Shown here: piece after piece, positions 17,936 to 27,249 of the stretch
Position numbering within the stretch: the first letter of the stretch is position 1
Layout of the letters: every line of letters begins with the position of its first letter
Origin: Mucilaginibacter sabulilitoris
GTDB taxonomy: Bacteria; Bacteroidota; Bacteroidia; Sphingobacteriales; Sphingobacteriaceae
DNA length: 64,000 nucleotides
Assembly: GCF_034262375.1 (NCBI RefSeq)
Contig: NZ_CP139558.1
Coordinates: 372,001 to 436,000 of the forward strand
Reading direction: 5' to 3'
Program-made: the position numbers and the translations under genes
Notes under the pieces: generated by a model
Database searches by the model: none
Seen by the model: only the letters and a program-made list of their open reading frames with translations
What the model was told of the DNA's origin: nothing

Positions 17936-18499
17936 TTAAGCCTGGCTGCGTATCCTGCTTAAAGTTTCTTGAGTTACCCCAAGAAACGAAGCAACGTGCC
18001 CTAAGGGAACCCGTTGTATCAGGTTTGGCCGGGTTAACATTAACTGAGTGTAACGCTCTTTGGCGGTGGTAAAATGCAGATCATCAAATCGCTGCTGCAT
18101 TTGTATAAGGCCATTGTTTATTAATAATCTCCCTAAACGTTCCAGGTCGTGGTATTGCGAATAAAGCTCTTCTAATTTATCATGATGCAGCGCGTACAAG
18201 GTGCTGTTTTCAAGCGCTTCAATGATGCGTCTGTCGGGTTTTCTGGATATGAAGCTAACTATTGAAGTCGCAAAGTCGCCGTCCATGCTTATCCAATCTG
18301 TAACATCTTTCCCATCTTTATAATAAAAGGTGCGCGTAAGCCCCTGCTTTATATAATAAACATAGTTACATATGGTATTTTCCCTTACCAGTATATCTCC
18401 CTTATTAACCTTTTTTATGTTAATGATAGCAGCAAGCTCGTCTCTTCCTTCATCCGTTAACCGGGTTAATTGCGCAATGGAATTAAAGAAATCCTCCAT
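17936..18499 (-). CDS. Crp/Fnr family transcriptional regulator
   Basis: The 187-residue protein has a cyclic-nucleotide-binding-type beta barrel (about 20-115, VRENTICNYVYYIKQGLTRTFYYKDGKDVT) and a short C-terminal HTH (VPLGHVASFLGVTQETLSRIR). Its NGLIQMQQRFDDLHFTTAKERY hinge is typical of the Bacteroidetes subgroup. The ligand is unknown. It precedes the DoxX-like gene. Confidence 0.88.
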   Translation of the reverse strand: MEDFFNSIAQLTRLTDEGRDELAAIINIKKVNKGDILVRENTICNYVYYIKQGLTRTFYYKDGKDVTDWISMDGDFATSIVSFISRKPDRRIIEALENSTLYALHHDKLEELYSQYHDLERLGRLLINNGLIQMQQRFDDLHFTTAKERYTQLMLTRPNLIQRVPLGHVASFLGVTQETLSRIRSQA

Positions 18500-18667
18500 A
18501 AAAACAAATACATTTACATAATCAGCATTTAAAATTATGTATTTCGGGGCATATTGTTTAAATCTGTGTGACTCCGTGTTAAATCAATTTTTTACCAATA
18601 TTAAATCATTGCCATAACAGTTTCTGGTATTTCAATTAAGTTATATTTGAACATACCGGAAACCTGT

Positions 18668-19045
18668 ATGAAAAAAAGAGAGCAGATAATAAGCAATTAC
18701 ATTAAAGCTTATAATAGTTTTAACATTGCGGACATGATGACTGACCTTGATGAATCTGTAAAGTTTGTGAACGTATCAAACGGCGAGATTAACATTACAA
18801 TTTCCGGCTTACCTGCTTTTAAGCAGCAAGCCGAACAGGCTTCACCTATTTTCAGCAGCCGGCAGCAAACGGTAAATTCTTTTAAACACGATGGCGACAG
18901 AACCGAAGTTGAAATAACCTATCATGCTGTTTTAGCAATTGATCTGCCACACGGGTTAAAAAAAGGTAACGAACTTAACCTGCACGGAAAATCAATATTT
19001 GAGTTTGAGGGCGATAAGATCATTGCGATAACCGATATCAGTTAA
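18668..19045 (+). CDS. NTF2/SnoaL-like protein
   Basis: The ATG at 18668 is preferred to an in-frame TTG at 18647. The 125 residues form an NTF2-like alpha+beta cone (REQIISNYIKAYNSFNIADMMTDLDESVKFVN, ending FEGDKIIAITDIS). These small folds bind or convert varied hydrophobic ligands. No catalytic residue set is evident. The MBL-fold gene starts 20 nt downstream. Confidence 0.8.
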   Translation: MKKREQIISNYIKAYNSFNIADMMTDLDESVKFVNVSNGEINITISGLPAFKQQAEQASPIFSSRQQTVNSFKHDGDRTEVEITYHAVLAIDLPHGLKKGNELNLHGKSIFEFEGDKIIAITDIS

Positions 19046-19065
19046 ACCCATTATTATTTCTATAC

Positions 19066-20352
19066 ATGAAAAAATTGATTTTATGCAGCCTATTACTGGC
19101 TTCGCTTGCGAGCCACGCGCAGGTAGCAACTGTTGGTAAACCACTGCCCGAATGGAAGTCTGGCTATCTCGATTTGCATCATATAAATACGGGACGGGGC
19201 AATGCCTCCTTTTTTGTATTTCCGGATGGAACTACTATGGTGCTTGACGCCGGTGAGCTCGACCCAACTAACGCCCGGACCACCTCAAAACGCAATACCC
19301 CTATGCGACCCGATGACAGCAAACATCCTTATGAATGGATTGTGCAGTACATTAAGCAGGTGGCGCCAATGAAAGAAAAAACAAAGATTGATTATGCGCT
19401 CATTACGCATTTCCATGATGATCATTTTGGCAGCTATTATCCGGGCGCACCTTTATCGGCCGGCAAACAATATGCCTTAACAGGTATTACCGGCGTTGGT
19501 GGTTTAATCCCGATCCGTTACTTGCTGCAACGAGATTATCATTACCCGGTAAACCTTACCACGGCTTTAAAACGCTTGCCCCAGGATATGAACTATAAAA
19601 AAACCTGGACCAATTACCTTGATTTTATTAATGCCGAATCAAAGAAAGGCATGCAGGCACTGTACTTTAAAGCAGGTTCGGCATCTCAAATACGGTTGCA
19701 GCATCAAGCCAATCAATATCCCGGTTTTTATGTGCAGAATGTAAAATCAAACGGATGGATCTGGACGGGGAAAGACAGTTCGGTAGTGCAGCATTTTCCG
19801 CCGATTGATACACTCAACAGCAAAACCTGGCCCGATGAAAACGCGCTAAGCAATGTACTGGTGGTACACTATGGACCTTTTGCCTATTACAATGGCGGCG
19901 ATACACCAGGCAATGTATTTTTGGGCGATCCGGCATGGCGCGATCTGGAAACACCGATAGCAAAAGTAGTTGGCTCAGTAGATGTTGCCACAATGGACCA
20001 TCATGGCAACCGCGACGCGGTGAACGAAAACCTGATTAAAGCCCTGCAGCCAAGGGTATGGTTAGAGCAGGTATGGACGGCAGATCATCCGGGGCATGAA
20101 GTGCTGATCAGGGCAGTTTCTCCTTATCTTAATAAAACCAAACCCGATTTGTTCGCCACCAACATGATGGAAGCCAACGAGCTGGTTATCGGAGGATTGA
20201 TCCAACAGTCGTACAAAAGCCTGCAGGGGCATATTGTTGTACGGGTATTGCCAGGCGGAAAAGAATATTACATCATTATTCTTGACGACAGTCAGCCATC
20301 AATACCTGTTAAGGCCATATTCGGACCATATACAGCAAAAGCGGCATTATAA
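19066..20352 (+). CDS. Exported MBL-fold metallo-hydrolase (ComEC/Rec2-type domain)
   Basis: The 428-residue protein has a signal peptide (residues 1-18, ending SHA) and the metallo-beta-lactamase motif THFHDDHFG (about residue 117), with a later MDHHGN and DHPGHEV supplying further ligands. The start LDLHHINTGRGNASFFVFPDGTTMVLDAGE is typical of ComEC/Rec2-like MBL domains without the membrane channel. A periplasmic hydrolase of unknown substrate is inferred. Confidence 0.85.
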   Translation: MKKLILCSLLLASLASHAQVATVGKPLPEWKSGYLDLHHINTGRGNASFFVFPDGTTMVLDAGELDPTNARTTSKRNTPMRPDDSKHPYEWIVQYIKQVAPMKEKTKIDYALITHFHDDHFGSYYPGAPLSAGKQYALTGITGVGGLIPIRYLLQRDYHYPVNLTTALKRLPQDMNYKKTWTNYLDFINAESKKGMQALYFKAGSASQIRLQHQANQYPGFYVQNVKSNGWIWTGKDSSVVQHFPPIDTLNSKTWPDENALSNVLVVHYGPFAYYNGGDTPGNVFLGDPAWRDLETPIAKVVGSVDVATMDHHGNRDAVNENLIKALQPRVWLEQVWTADHPGHEVLIRAVSPYLNKTKPDLFATNMMEANELVIGGLIQQSYKSLQGHIVVRVLPGGKEYYIIILDDSQPSIPVKAIFGPYTAKAAL

Positions 20353-20358
20353 ATAAAA

Positions 20359-20387
20359 AAGCCCCGGATGTTTTCAATTCGGGGCTT
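20359..20387. terminator. Bidirectional terminator
   Basis: AAGCCCCG (20359-20366) pairs with CGGGGCTT (20380-20387), between the convergent MBL and DUF4097 genes. Confidence 0.75.
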
Positions 20388-20412
20388 CATTTAAGGTATA
20401 CTATTTAGTCAG

Positions 20413-21456
20413 TCAGTTAAACTTCACATTTACATTTCCGCTTGAGGCATCTGCACTTACCGGGATACCGCCGCCATTAACTTTTCCTTTTATCCTGTCT
20501 TTTTCCCATTGGCCGCTAAAACCGCTTATTTTTGATGGGCTCTGATTTACAGCATCGCCACTGATATCAAGATCAAGGCCCTGTTTTAATGGCAATTCCA
20601 TGTCAATATTACCAGAGCTTGCTTCCAATTTTAAATATTTACCTACGCTTTTCATTTGAGCATATAAGCCTCCTGCACTCGTTGACGCATTTAAGCTGCA
20701 ATCCATCTGTTTCAGGTCGATACCACCACCTGAAGTACTGGTAATCAGCTCCCCGGTTATATTATTACCTTGAACACCACCACCACTGGTGTGAGCGCTT
20801 ATGGTTCCTCTCAGGTTTGCAAGCTGTATTCCACCGCCGCTGGTTTCCAGTTTAATTTTACCAGAGCAATTTTTTGCAATGATACCGCCACCGCTGGTTT
20901 CCAGGTTAATATCATTATCTGAATTAGAAACTATAATTCCGCCTCCTGACGTTTCGCCACGTATAATTCCGCTAACCTTGTTAATCATTAGCCCGCCACC
21001 GCTGGTAGTAAAAGTTTCATTTCCCTTTAAATTATCAAGAATAATGCCGCCGCCACTGGTTCTCAGATCGGTAGCTGTTTGCTCCGGAACATATATTTTA
21101 AAAGAGATACTGATGGATTTTTTCCAGTTGGAAAAATTGTGCTTGTTTTTAGCAATGGCGCGGACTTCATGACCGCTAACAGAAACGCTCAAGTCATAGT
21201 CTTCATCAAGGCGCTTTTTAATTTCTTCTTTTGAAAGTTGACGCCCGTTATTCCCTTTAATATAAACTTCCACCCGCGGCGCTTCACCGCTCCGTCCGCT
21301 CACATTAATCCCGCCGGCAGATGTATTTACAACAACACTGTTAATCGCGTTGTTAGCCAATGATTTGGTAAGATACGGCGGTGTATTATCATTATCCTGC
21401 GCTGTTGCTACAACTGCGCTGCAGGCCAGTACAAATAGTAAAAGATATGTTTTCAT
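20413..21456 (-). CDS. DUF4097-type secreted beta-repeat protein
   Basis: The ATG at 21456 starts a signal peptide (MKTYLLLFVLACSAVVATAQ); a longer frame to 21498 is unlikely. The 347-residue product repeats the block TSGGG(I/L) at intervals of about 15-25 residues from about 130 to 260, the pattern of the DUF4097 (putative adhesin) right-handed beta-helix. It is probably a periplasmic or surface structural protein. It stands alone between a terminator and a divergent acetyltransferase gene. Confidence 0.85.
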   Translation of the reverse strand: MKTYLLLFVLACSAVVATAQDNDNTPPYLTKSLANNAINSVVVNTSAGGINVSGRSGEAPRVEVYIKGNNGRQLSKEEIKKRLDEDYDLSVSVSGHEVRAIAKNKHNFSNWKKSISISFKIYVPEQTATDLRTSGGGIILDNLKGNETFTTSGGGLMINKVSGIIRGETSGGGIIVSNSDNDINLETSGGGIIAKNCSGKIKLETSGGGIQLANLRGTISAHTSGGGVQGNNITGELITSTSGGGIDLKQMDCSLNASTSAGGLYAQMKSVGKYLKLEASSGNIDMELPLKQGLDLDISGDAVNQSPSKISGFSGQWEKDRIKGKVNGGGIPVSADASSGNVNVKFN

Positions 21457-21557
21457 GTGGTTTATTAGGTTTACATATATGACAGCTGTTTTACCCAATC
21501 CGTTGCACCATTATCAAAATTTATTTAACTAAAGCTTTTTTTATAGGTTTGCTAAAC

Positions 21558-22238
21558 ATGAACCACATATTGGATAACCCCGCCTGGAATGCCTTAATTT
21601 CGGGCAATAAACATCTTGCTAAAGGAAACAATCAGATCAGGTACTTCGATAAAGAGGTTTCGCCTTTTGTTGCGTTTGAAGAAAATTCAATGGAAAATTT
21701 TGAACTGCTTTATGAGCAGATTACCCATGCTGAGCCTTTAGTATTTGTGACTTCTGATAAAACAGAAATTCCAGACGCCTGGAAAGTGCTGTATTTAATA
21801 AGCGGTTTGCAAATGGTTTATGATGTCCCGACAACAATAACGGATACCGACTCAAGCATTGTTTCGCTAACCAATGAACATATACCTCAAATGCTTAGCC
21901 TCACCAAATTAACCAATCCAGGCCCCTTTGCCGAAAGGACCATTGAGTTCGGGCATTATAAAGGCATTTTTGATGGCGATAAATTAGTGGCGATGGCAGG
22001 TCAGCGCATGCATGCTTTTGAATATGCCGAAATAAGCGCGGTTTGCACTCATCCGGATTATACCGGCCGGGGATACGCCAAATTGTTACTGCTCCAGCAA
22101 ATAAACCGGATCAAAGCAGCTGCCGGTATTCCGTTTTTACATGTACGGGATGACAATGAACGGGCTATCAAAGTTTATGAAAGTTTGGGATTTGCAGCCA
22201 GGAAGCCTATTTATTTTTACGTAATACAGAAAAACTAA
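21558..22238 (+). CDS. GNAT family N-acetyltransferase
   Basis: The ATG at 21558 is preferred to a TTG at 21549. The 226-residue protein has the GNAT acetyl-CoA site near the C-terminus (ISAVCTHPDYTGRGYAKLLL, about 155-175, with the R/Q-x-x-G-x-G/A core) and HVRDDNERAIKVYESLGF. It resembles FR47-like acetyltransferases. The acceptor is unknown. Confidence 0.88.
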   Translation: MNHILDNPAWNALISGNKHLAKGNNQIRYFDKEVSPFVAFEENSMENFELLYEQITHAEPLVFVTSDKTEIPDAWKVLYLISGLQMVYDVPTTITDTDSSIVSLTNEHIPQMLSLTKLTNPGPFAERTIEFGHYKGIFDGDKLVAMAGQRMHAFEYAEISAVCTHPDYTGRGYAKLLLLQQINRIKAAAGIPFLHVRDDNERAIKVYESLGFAARKPIYFYVIQKN

Positions 22239-22478
22239 GCTGATAACAGGCTCGTATTTATATATTTCGTCAATCCATTTCATAGTTGGTTTCTCATCAA
22301 TTGCACAGCAAAATGCGATAGGTATACCTGTGCAAAATCGGGTGTTTCCACGCAGGCATACGCGTGTTTTTACGCATAGCTATAAGGATAACATTCTCTA
22401 TATTCGATAATTATAAACCCGAATATTATCTACCTTCCAGATAACCATCTTGTTTTTTAACCTTAAAAAACTGCTGCT

Positions 22479-23927
22479 ATGGAATTCTTGATACCCAACA
22501 TGAACCGGCGTGTATTTGTTAAAGGCATTGGGCTCGTTAGCGCTGCCCTTATACTTGGAACATTAGGCGGCTGTGAGCAAATAGCCGAAGCCATACGGAA
22601 CAGACCTATCAGACGACGGCTGCGCGTAGGATCAGCCGCAGTTGATGCGGATATTGCCACCTATAAGCAGGCTGTTACCTTAATGAAAGCCTTGCCTGCC
22701 AATGACCCCAGAAACTGGGCCAAACAAGCCGCCATACATGGTACCGCGGGGGTTGGTTTTAATCTTTGCCAGCATGGTACAGAGCACTTTTTTTCATGGC
22801 ACCGGGCTTATTTGTTTTACTTTGAAAAAATCTGTCAGAAACTAACCGGTAACAACAAATTTGGCTTGCCGTATTGGAACTGGAATCAAAACCCCGATAT
22901 CAATCCGGCGTTTTTAGACACCTCAAGTGTACTCTATTTGCCAAGGGTAAATGCTACGGTGACAGGCGTTTCGGCGGTTTCAACGCCGGAGCTTGATCCC
23001 ATTTTTGCCGATACTAATTTTTATACTTTCTGGCAACAAATAGAAGGCACACCGCACAACACGGTTCATACCTATGTTGGGGATACCATGGGCGGCTTCG
23101 GCTCCGCAATGGATCCCGTATTCTGGACACACCATTGTATGATTGATTATTGCTGGGCCAAATGGAATATTGACCTGGATAACAATAATACAAATGACCC
23201 GGGCTGGAACAATACCGCCTGGAACTATTTTGTTGATGGCGACGGGAACACTGTAAGTTCCATTACTGCAGGCATAACTACGATTATGCCGCTCTTAAGT
23301 TATCAATATGAGCATAGTGATATTGGTACGCCAGTTGCACAAAAAATTGTAAAAACAAAAACCGATTTTAATAAACTTCAGGATCGGATAAAAAAAGGCG
23401 CCAATATCAAATTCAATATTAAAAACAGGATATCCATTGCCGGCAAAACAACCATAAGCATTGCCAAACCATTTAGCGTGCAACCACGTGCCGGTGCAAG
23501 TGACTTTGCCGGTATTATAAATACCGATGCGGCGAAAGATCACGTATTCGTGAGCATAAACTATGTGCAAATACCTGCTGAAAGTGATTTCTTTGTGCGT
23601 GTATTTTTAAACCTGCCCGAAGCTAATGCCAATACACCTGTTGATGATATACATTACGCCGGCAGCTTCGCTTTTTTTGGCGCTCCCATGCCCGAAAATA
23701 ATATGGATATGACAGCACATCATCATGTACCTAAATTCCTGGTAAATATTACGCCTACCCTGCAAAAATTAAAAAAGAACCAGCAGCTTACCGACAAAAC
23801 CCCGATCTCGGTACAATTGGTTGCTGTGCCATTTTTAGGAAAGTTTGAAAACCCGGCTACTGAATTATTACTGGATACGGTTGAGTTTATTGTTAGCCCC
23901 ATAATTATAAACGCTAAAGAACAATAA
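22479..23927 (+). CDS. Tyrosinase-family type-3 copper oxidase
   Basis: The 482-residue protein starts with a signal of Tat type (NRRVFVKGIGLVSAALILG) that also ends with a Cys (LGGCEQ), so a lipoprotein is possible. The CuA site shows HG, then HGTEHFFSWHRAYL, and the CuB site shows HNTVH and MDPVFWTHHCMIDYCWAKW. The C-terminal beta domain (about 300-480) is like that of plant polyphenol oxidases. It would oxidise phenols outside the cytoplasm. An ATG at 22500 is an alternative start. Confidence 0.9.
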   Translation: MEFLIPNMNRRVFVKGIGLVSAALILGTLGGCEQIAEAIRNRPIRRRLRVGSAAVDADIATYKQAVTLMKALPANDPRNWAKQAAIHGTAGVGFNLCQHGTEHFFSWHRAYLFYFEKICQKLTGNNKFGLPYWNWNQNPDINPAFLDTSSVLYLPRVNATVTGVSAVSTPELDPIFADTNFYTFWQQIEGTPHNTVHTYVGDTMGGFGSAMDPVFWTHHCMIDYCWAKWNIDLDNNNTNDPGWNNTAWNYFVDGDGNTVSSITAGITTIMPLLSYQYEHSDIGTPVAQKIVKTKTDFNKLQDRIKKGANIKFNIKNRISIAGKTTISIAKPFSVQPRAGASDFAGIINTDAAKDHVFVSINYVQIPAESDFFVRVFLNLPEANANTPVDDIHYAGSFAFFGAPMPENNMDMTAHHHVPKFLVNITPTLQKLKKNQQLTDKTPISVQLVAVPFLGKFENPATELLLDTVEFIVSPIIINAKEQ

Positions 23928-23959
23928 TATCCCTGTTTTTTAAGCGTATAAGATTTGTG

Positions 23960-24427
23960 ATGACAGCCGCTAAAACATATGCCATTTTAGGTATTGCCTT
24001 TTTAACCTTATCCGGATATTGCAATGGAAAAATGCCAAAGCCATATTCGGGTAATATAACCGCCGGGGCCATGGATAGCTTATATCATTTAAATCTGCAG
24101 AAAACAAACCTTGTACAGACAGTTAACCCGGGCATGCTGTTAAACCACACCTATCGGTTTGTGCAGGTGGAGGTAGAGAAGGTGGATAACCCGCAAAACC
24201 ACCCGTTGATATTTTATGTGTATTACCGATATCCGAACAGCGAAAAACAGCTGCTTAGCAGCTTTAGCCTTTACCCGGCCACTAACCCCGGCAAATTTAT
24301 TGTGGCTACACATGGCAAGCTGAACAGGGAAGGGGCAATCATAGTATCACTTACAACCCCGGCAAAAATTAAACCGGGCGATAAAGTTGAGGTGACCATA
24401 AAAAAACTAACCTTGCTCGAAAAGTAA
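23960..24427 (+). CDS. Exported hypothetical protein linked to tyrosinase
   Basis: The ATG at 23960 directly follows an in-frame GTG. The 155 residues begin with a signal peptide (ending SGYC or NGK) and continue as a beta-rich domain (HTYRFVQVEVEKVDNPQNHPLIFYVYYRYPNSEKQLLSSFSLYP). I do not recognise the family. It lies 32 nt after the tyrosinase gene and may be an accessory or chaperone; this is inference from position only. Confidence 0.65.
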   Translation: MTAAKTYAILGIAFLTLSGYCNGKMPKPYSGNITAGAMDSLYHLNLQKTNLVQTVNPGMLLNHTYRFVQVEVEKVDNPQNHPLIFYVYYRYPNSEKQLLSSFSLYPATNPGKFIVATHGKLNREGAIIVSLTTPAKIKPGDKVEVTIKKLTLLEK

Positions 24428-24535
24428 AGTAAATGCCTTAAAAAATTTGGGTAGCATATTTATTATCGGTATTCTTGGCGATATGTGTAACTCCTGCGAG
24501 TTATCATACAACAAACATATAGCCTTATAAAACCG

Positions 24536-25651
24536 ATGAGCGTAAAAAACTTAAGTCCTGACATTTTAAAAACTAAACAGCATTTTGACATTCTTGATGG
24601 ATTAAGAGGAGTAGCCGCTTTAGCAGTTGTGACTTTCCATTTTATGGAAATGGCCATTTCAGATTATAGCCAAAATTTTATTGCCCATGGTTTTTTAGCG
24701 GTCGATTTCTTTTTCTGCTTGTCGGGGTTTGTTATAGGATATGCATACGATGATCGGATTGGGAAGATGGGCGTTGTGGAATTTTTTAAATCAAGAATTA
24801 TACGGTTACATCCGCTGGTTATTTTAGGTTCGGTACTGGGCCTGCTAACTTTTCTTTTTGACCCGTTTGGCGGGCATCCTGAGTTATATAGTACGGGCAA
24901 AATTATCCTTATATTTTTAAGCTCTATTTTTCTTATCCCGTATCCGTCTATGACTGAGCGCGCGTTTAACCTGTTCAGTTTCAATGCACCGGCATGGTCG
25001 TTGTTTTGGGAGTATGTAGCCAATATTGTTTATGCTTTTGTGCTTTACCGCATCAGCCGCAGGTACTTGCTTTTATTAACCATAATTTCGGCAGTGGGGT
25101 TATGCTTTGTTGCTTACCATGCCGGGAACGTGATGGGCGGCTGGGGCGGTGATACTTTTTGGCAGGGTAGTGCCCGTATTGCTTATTCATTTTTAGCCGG
25201 GCTACTTGTTTACCGCTCCAACTGGATCATCAAAAACAAGCTGGGTTTTGGCGGTATTGCCATATTACTGGCCTTAGCATTTGTAATGCCCTTCGGTAAA
25301 TGGAACTCGATTACCGAGCCATTGGTTGTATTATTCTACTTTCCTCTACTGGTAGCCTTAGGCGCCGGCGCTACCCTAACACAGGGACTTAAAAAACTTT
25401 GTGTATTTTCTGGTAAAATATCCTATCCATTGTACATGACACATTATGCTGTGATATGGGCGTTTTTAAATTATTACACCTCGCACAAGCCGGCAACACC
25501 ACAATTAGCTTTAATTATAATTATTGGTGTAATACTTTTAATTGGGGTGGCGTATTTGTTTATGGTTTTTTACGATATCCCGGTACGCAAGTATTTAACC
25601 AACAAACGCAAGCAAGAATTAAATAAAACGGCAGTACTTCAGGAAAAATAA
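24536..25651 (+). CDS. Acyltransferase 3 family membrane protein (OafA/YrhL-like)
   Basis: The 371-residue protein has about ten membrane helices and the family start FDILDGLRGVAALAVVTFHF with the catalytic His, plus DFFFCLSGFVIGYAYDDRI and RIIRLHPLVILG. Such enzymes O-acylate surface sugars or peptides. No glycan cluster is adjacent. It is followed by a small membrane protein gene after 35 nt. Confidence 0.92.
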   Translation: MSVKNLSPDILKTKQHFDILDGLRGVAALAVVTFHFMEMAISDYSQNFIAHGFLAVDFFFCLSGFVIGYAYDDRIGKMGVVEFFKSRIIRLHPLVILGSVLGLLTFLFDPFGGHPELYSTGKIILIFLSSIFLIPYPSMTERAFNLFSFNAPAWSLFWEYVANIVYAFVLYRISRRYLLLLTIISAVGLCFVAYHAGNVMGGWGGDTFWQGSARIAYSFLAGLLVYRSNWIIKNKLGFGGIAILLALAFVMPFGKWNSITEPLVVLFYFPLLVALGAGATLTQGLKKLCVFSGKISYPLYMTHYAVIWAFLNYYTSHKPATPQLALIIIIGVILLIGVAYLFMVFYDIPVRKYLTNKRKQELNKTAVLQEK

Positions 25652-25686
25652 GTGTATCATCCGCTTGTTATTTATAACTTGCAGAT

Positions 25687-26019
25687 ATGACGGATTATCT
25701 TACACTTTTTAAGGATTATGTTATTGAATTAGGCGAGAAACATGATGTTGATCCGTTACTCCTGGGTTGTCTGTATTTCATTAGCAAGCCCTCTTTCATT
25801 ACATCTCTTGCATGGTTACTGAAGAATTTCAGAGCAAAAAAATCAATCCTTATTCCAATATTATTTGCTGCCGTTAGTTTTAGCCTGCCCTATGTTTACC
25901 TGATCACCGCCGGTCGCAATATACCGGTTTGGGTTTATGTCTTCATCTGTCTGATGTTCATTTACGGAGGATTCACTATCTGGAAAAAGATTACTACAAA
26001 ACCAATATTGGCTGATTAG
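25687..26019 (+). CDS. Small membrane protein, 110 residues
   Basis: Three hydrophobic segments (about 24-45, 50-72, 80-97) are separated by short charged loops. The N-terminus (TLFKDYVIELGEKHDVDPLLLGCLYFISKPSF) is polar. I cannot name a family with certainty; similar short proteins occur in Sphingobacteriaceae. Confidence 0.65.
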   Translation: MTDYLTLFKDYVIELGEKHDVDPLLLGCLYFISKPSFITSLAWLLKNFRAKKSILIPILFAAVSFSLPYVYLITAGRNIPVWVYVFICLMFIYGGFTIWKKITTKPILAD

Positions 26020-26137
26020 GACAGTTGAATCGTTCAGCATCGAAAATGCCCGGATCAGCACCAACCTTGCCTGGCTAACCCGCTTTGTTGTTGAATGCAA
26101 CTCATGATTATGAGCACTTTTGTAGAAAATTAAAACC

Positions 26138-26548
26138 ATGGAAACGAAAAAACACTTCTTCGCCGGCATTATCGCAATTGTTGCTATAGCGGCAATCACA
26201 ATCCCGGGCTCCGCTCTGGCACAGCAAGCAGGAATTAAGCGGACCGAGCTCCAGCGGCATGATCTCAGCACACCTGGCCGCGAGGCAGTTCAAGTGCGAA
26301 TTGATTTTGCTCCGGGAGCGGCATTTGGTAAACACATACACCCTGGCGAAGAGATCATCTACGTTCTTGAGGGGGTACTGGAATATCAGGTAGAGGGTAA
26401 ACCACCGGTGATACTCAAGGCCGGCGATGTATTATTTATTCCGGCAGGTACGGTACATGCGGCCAGGAACACCAGCAGTGCCGACGCGCAGGAACTCGCC
26501 ACTTATGTTGTTGAAAAAGGGAAGCCGATTGTAGTGCCGGTTAAGTAG
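26138..26548 (+). CDS. Exported cupin-domain protein
   Basis: The 136-residue precursor has a signal peptide (residues 1-29, ending ALAQQ) and a cupin with GKHIHPGEEIIYVLEG and PAGTVHAARN, giving three His and one Glu metal ligands. It resembles quercetinase-like single cupins. Its GC content looks higher than that of its neighbours, compatible with recent arrival, though this was judged by eye. The enzyme activity is unknown. Confidence 0.85.
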   Translation: METKKHFFAGIIAIVAIAAITIPGSALAQQAGIKRTELQRHDLSTPGREAVQVRIDFAPGAAFGKHIHPGEEIIYVLEGVLEYQVEGKPPVILKAGDVLFIPAGTVHAARNTSSADAQELATYVVEKGKPIVVPVK

Positions 26549-26583
26549 TACGAATGCTCCCAAGTGTTGTGGGGGTTCTCTGG

Positions 26584-27249
26584 CTATGAGCCTGAAGTGG
26601 AACTAACGGCGGGTACCAGATCCTGTCGCTCAGCGTCAGAGGAAGTGCTATCAATCGGGTTATAACTGTTATCAGAAAATAACCTGATTGTTTTTATATA
26701 TCTGCCCATATAATAGTCGTTCAAAGGTGTTTCGGTAACGCCGTTGGCGGCACCTGATGTAGAATGTATAAACATAACCGGCTCTCCGGGCTCTGAAATA
26801 ACAATACCAATGTGGCCGGCCCTTCTTGATTTTTTTGTGCCGGTAAATAATATCAAATCGCCTGTTCGGGCCTCGCTCAGGGCAACACGACCGAATGCTG
26901 ATGCAAAATCTATCGAACTGCGGGGTATGCCGATGCCAAAATGGTGGAATACATAATTAACAAAGCCCGAGCAGTCAAATCCTTTTTCGGGATTAGTTGA
27001 ACCAAACCGGTACCTGATACCCCTAAGCGATTTGGCAAAAGTAACGAGTTCATCGGGCGTGGTACATCCTGTTGAAATGGTAGATGTATCTATGCTGCCC
27101 GAATAATAATGTGTGCGGGAATGCTTATGCGTTTTAACAATTTTACTGGTTTTGTGATGTTTAGCGGCGAGTTTTAAATCAGATTTCTCCGGATTAAAAA
27201 ATGATAGCAAAGCCAGAAAAAGGATTTGGAAACCAGTATGAAAATGCAT
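26584..27249 (-). CDS. NlpC/P60 (C40) peptidoglycan endopeptidase
   Basis: The 221-residue protein has an N-terminal hydrophobic segment and a basic linker, then an NlpC/P60 domain (about 65-195) with Cys in GFDCSGFVNY, His in AGHIGIVIS and a third polar residue in FIHSTSGA. It would cut cell-wall stem peptides (D-Glu to diamino acid). It is a single gene. Confidence 0.9.
   Translation of the reverse strand: MHFHTGFQILFLALLSFFNPEKSDLKLAAKHHKTSKIVKTHKHSRTHYYSGSIDTSTISTGCTTPDELVTFAKSLRGIRYRFGSTNPEKGFDCSGFVNYVFHHFGIGIPRSSIDFASAFGRVALSEARTGDLILFTGTKKSRRAGHIGIVISEPGEPVMFIHSTSGAANGVTETPLNDYYMGRYIKTIRLFSDNSYNPIDSTSSDAERQDLVPAVSSTSGS

Noticed and set aside
26020..26137. Open stretch of about 29 codons before the cupin gene
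   Set aside because: It reads as protein-like (TVESFSIENARISTNLAWLT) and may be the tail of a lost gene, but it has no start and is too short to identify.
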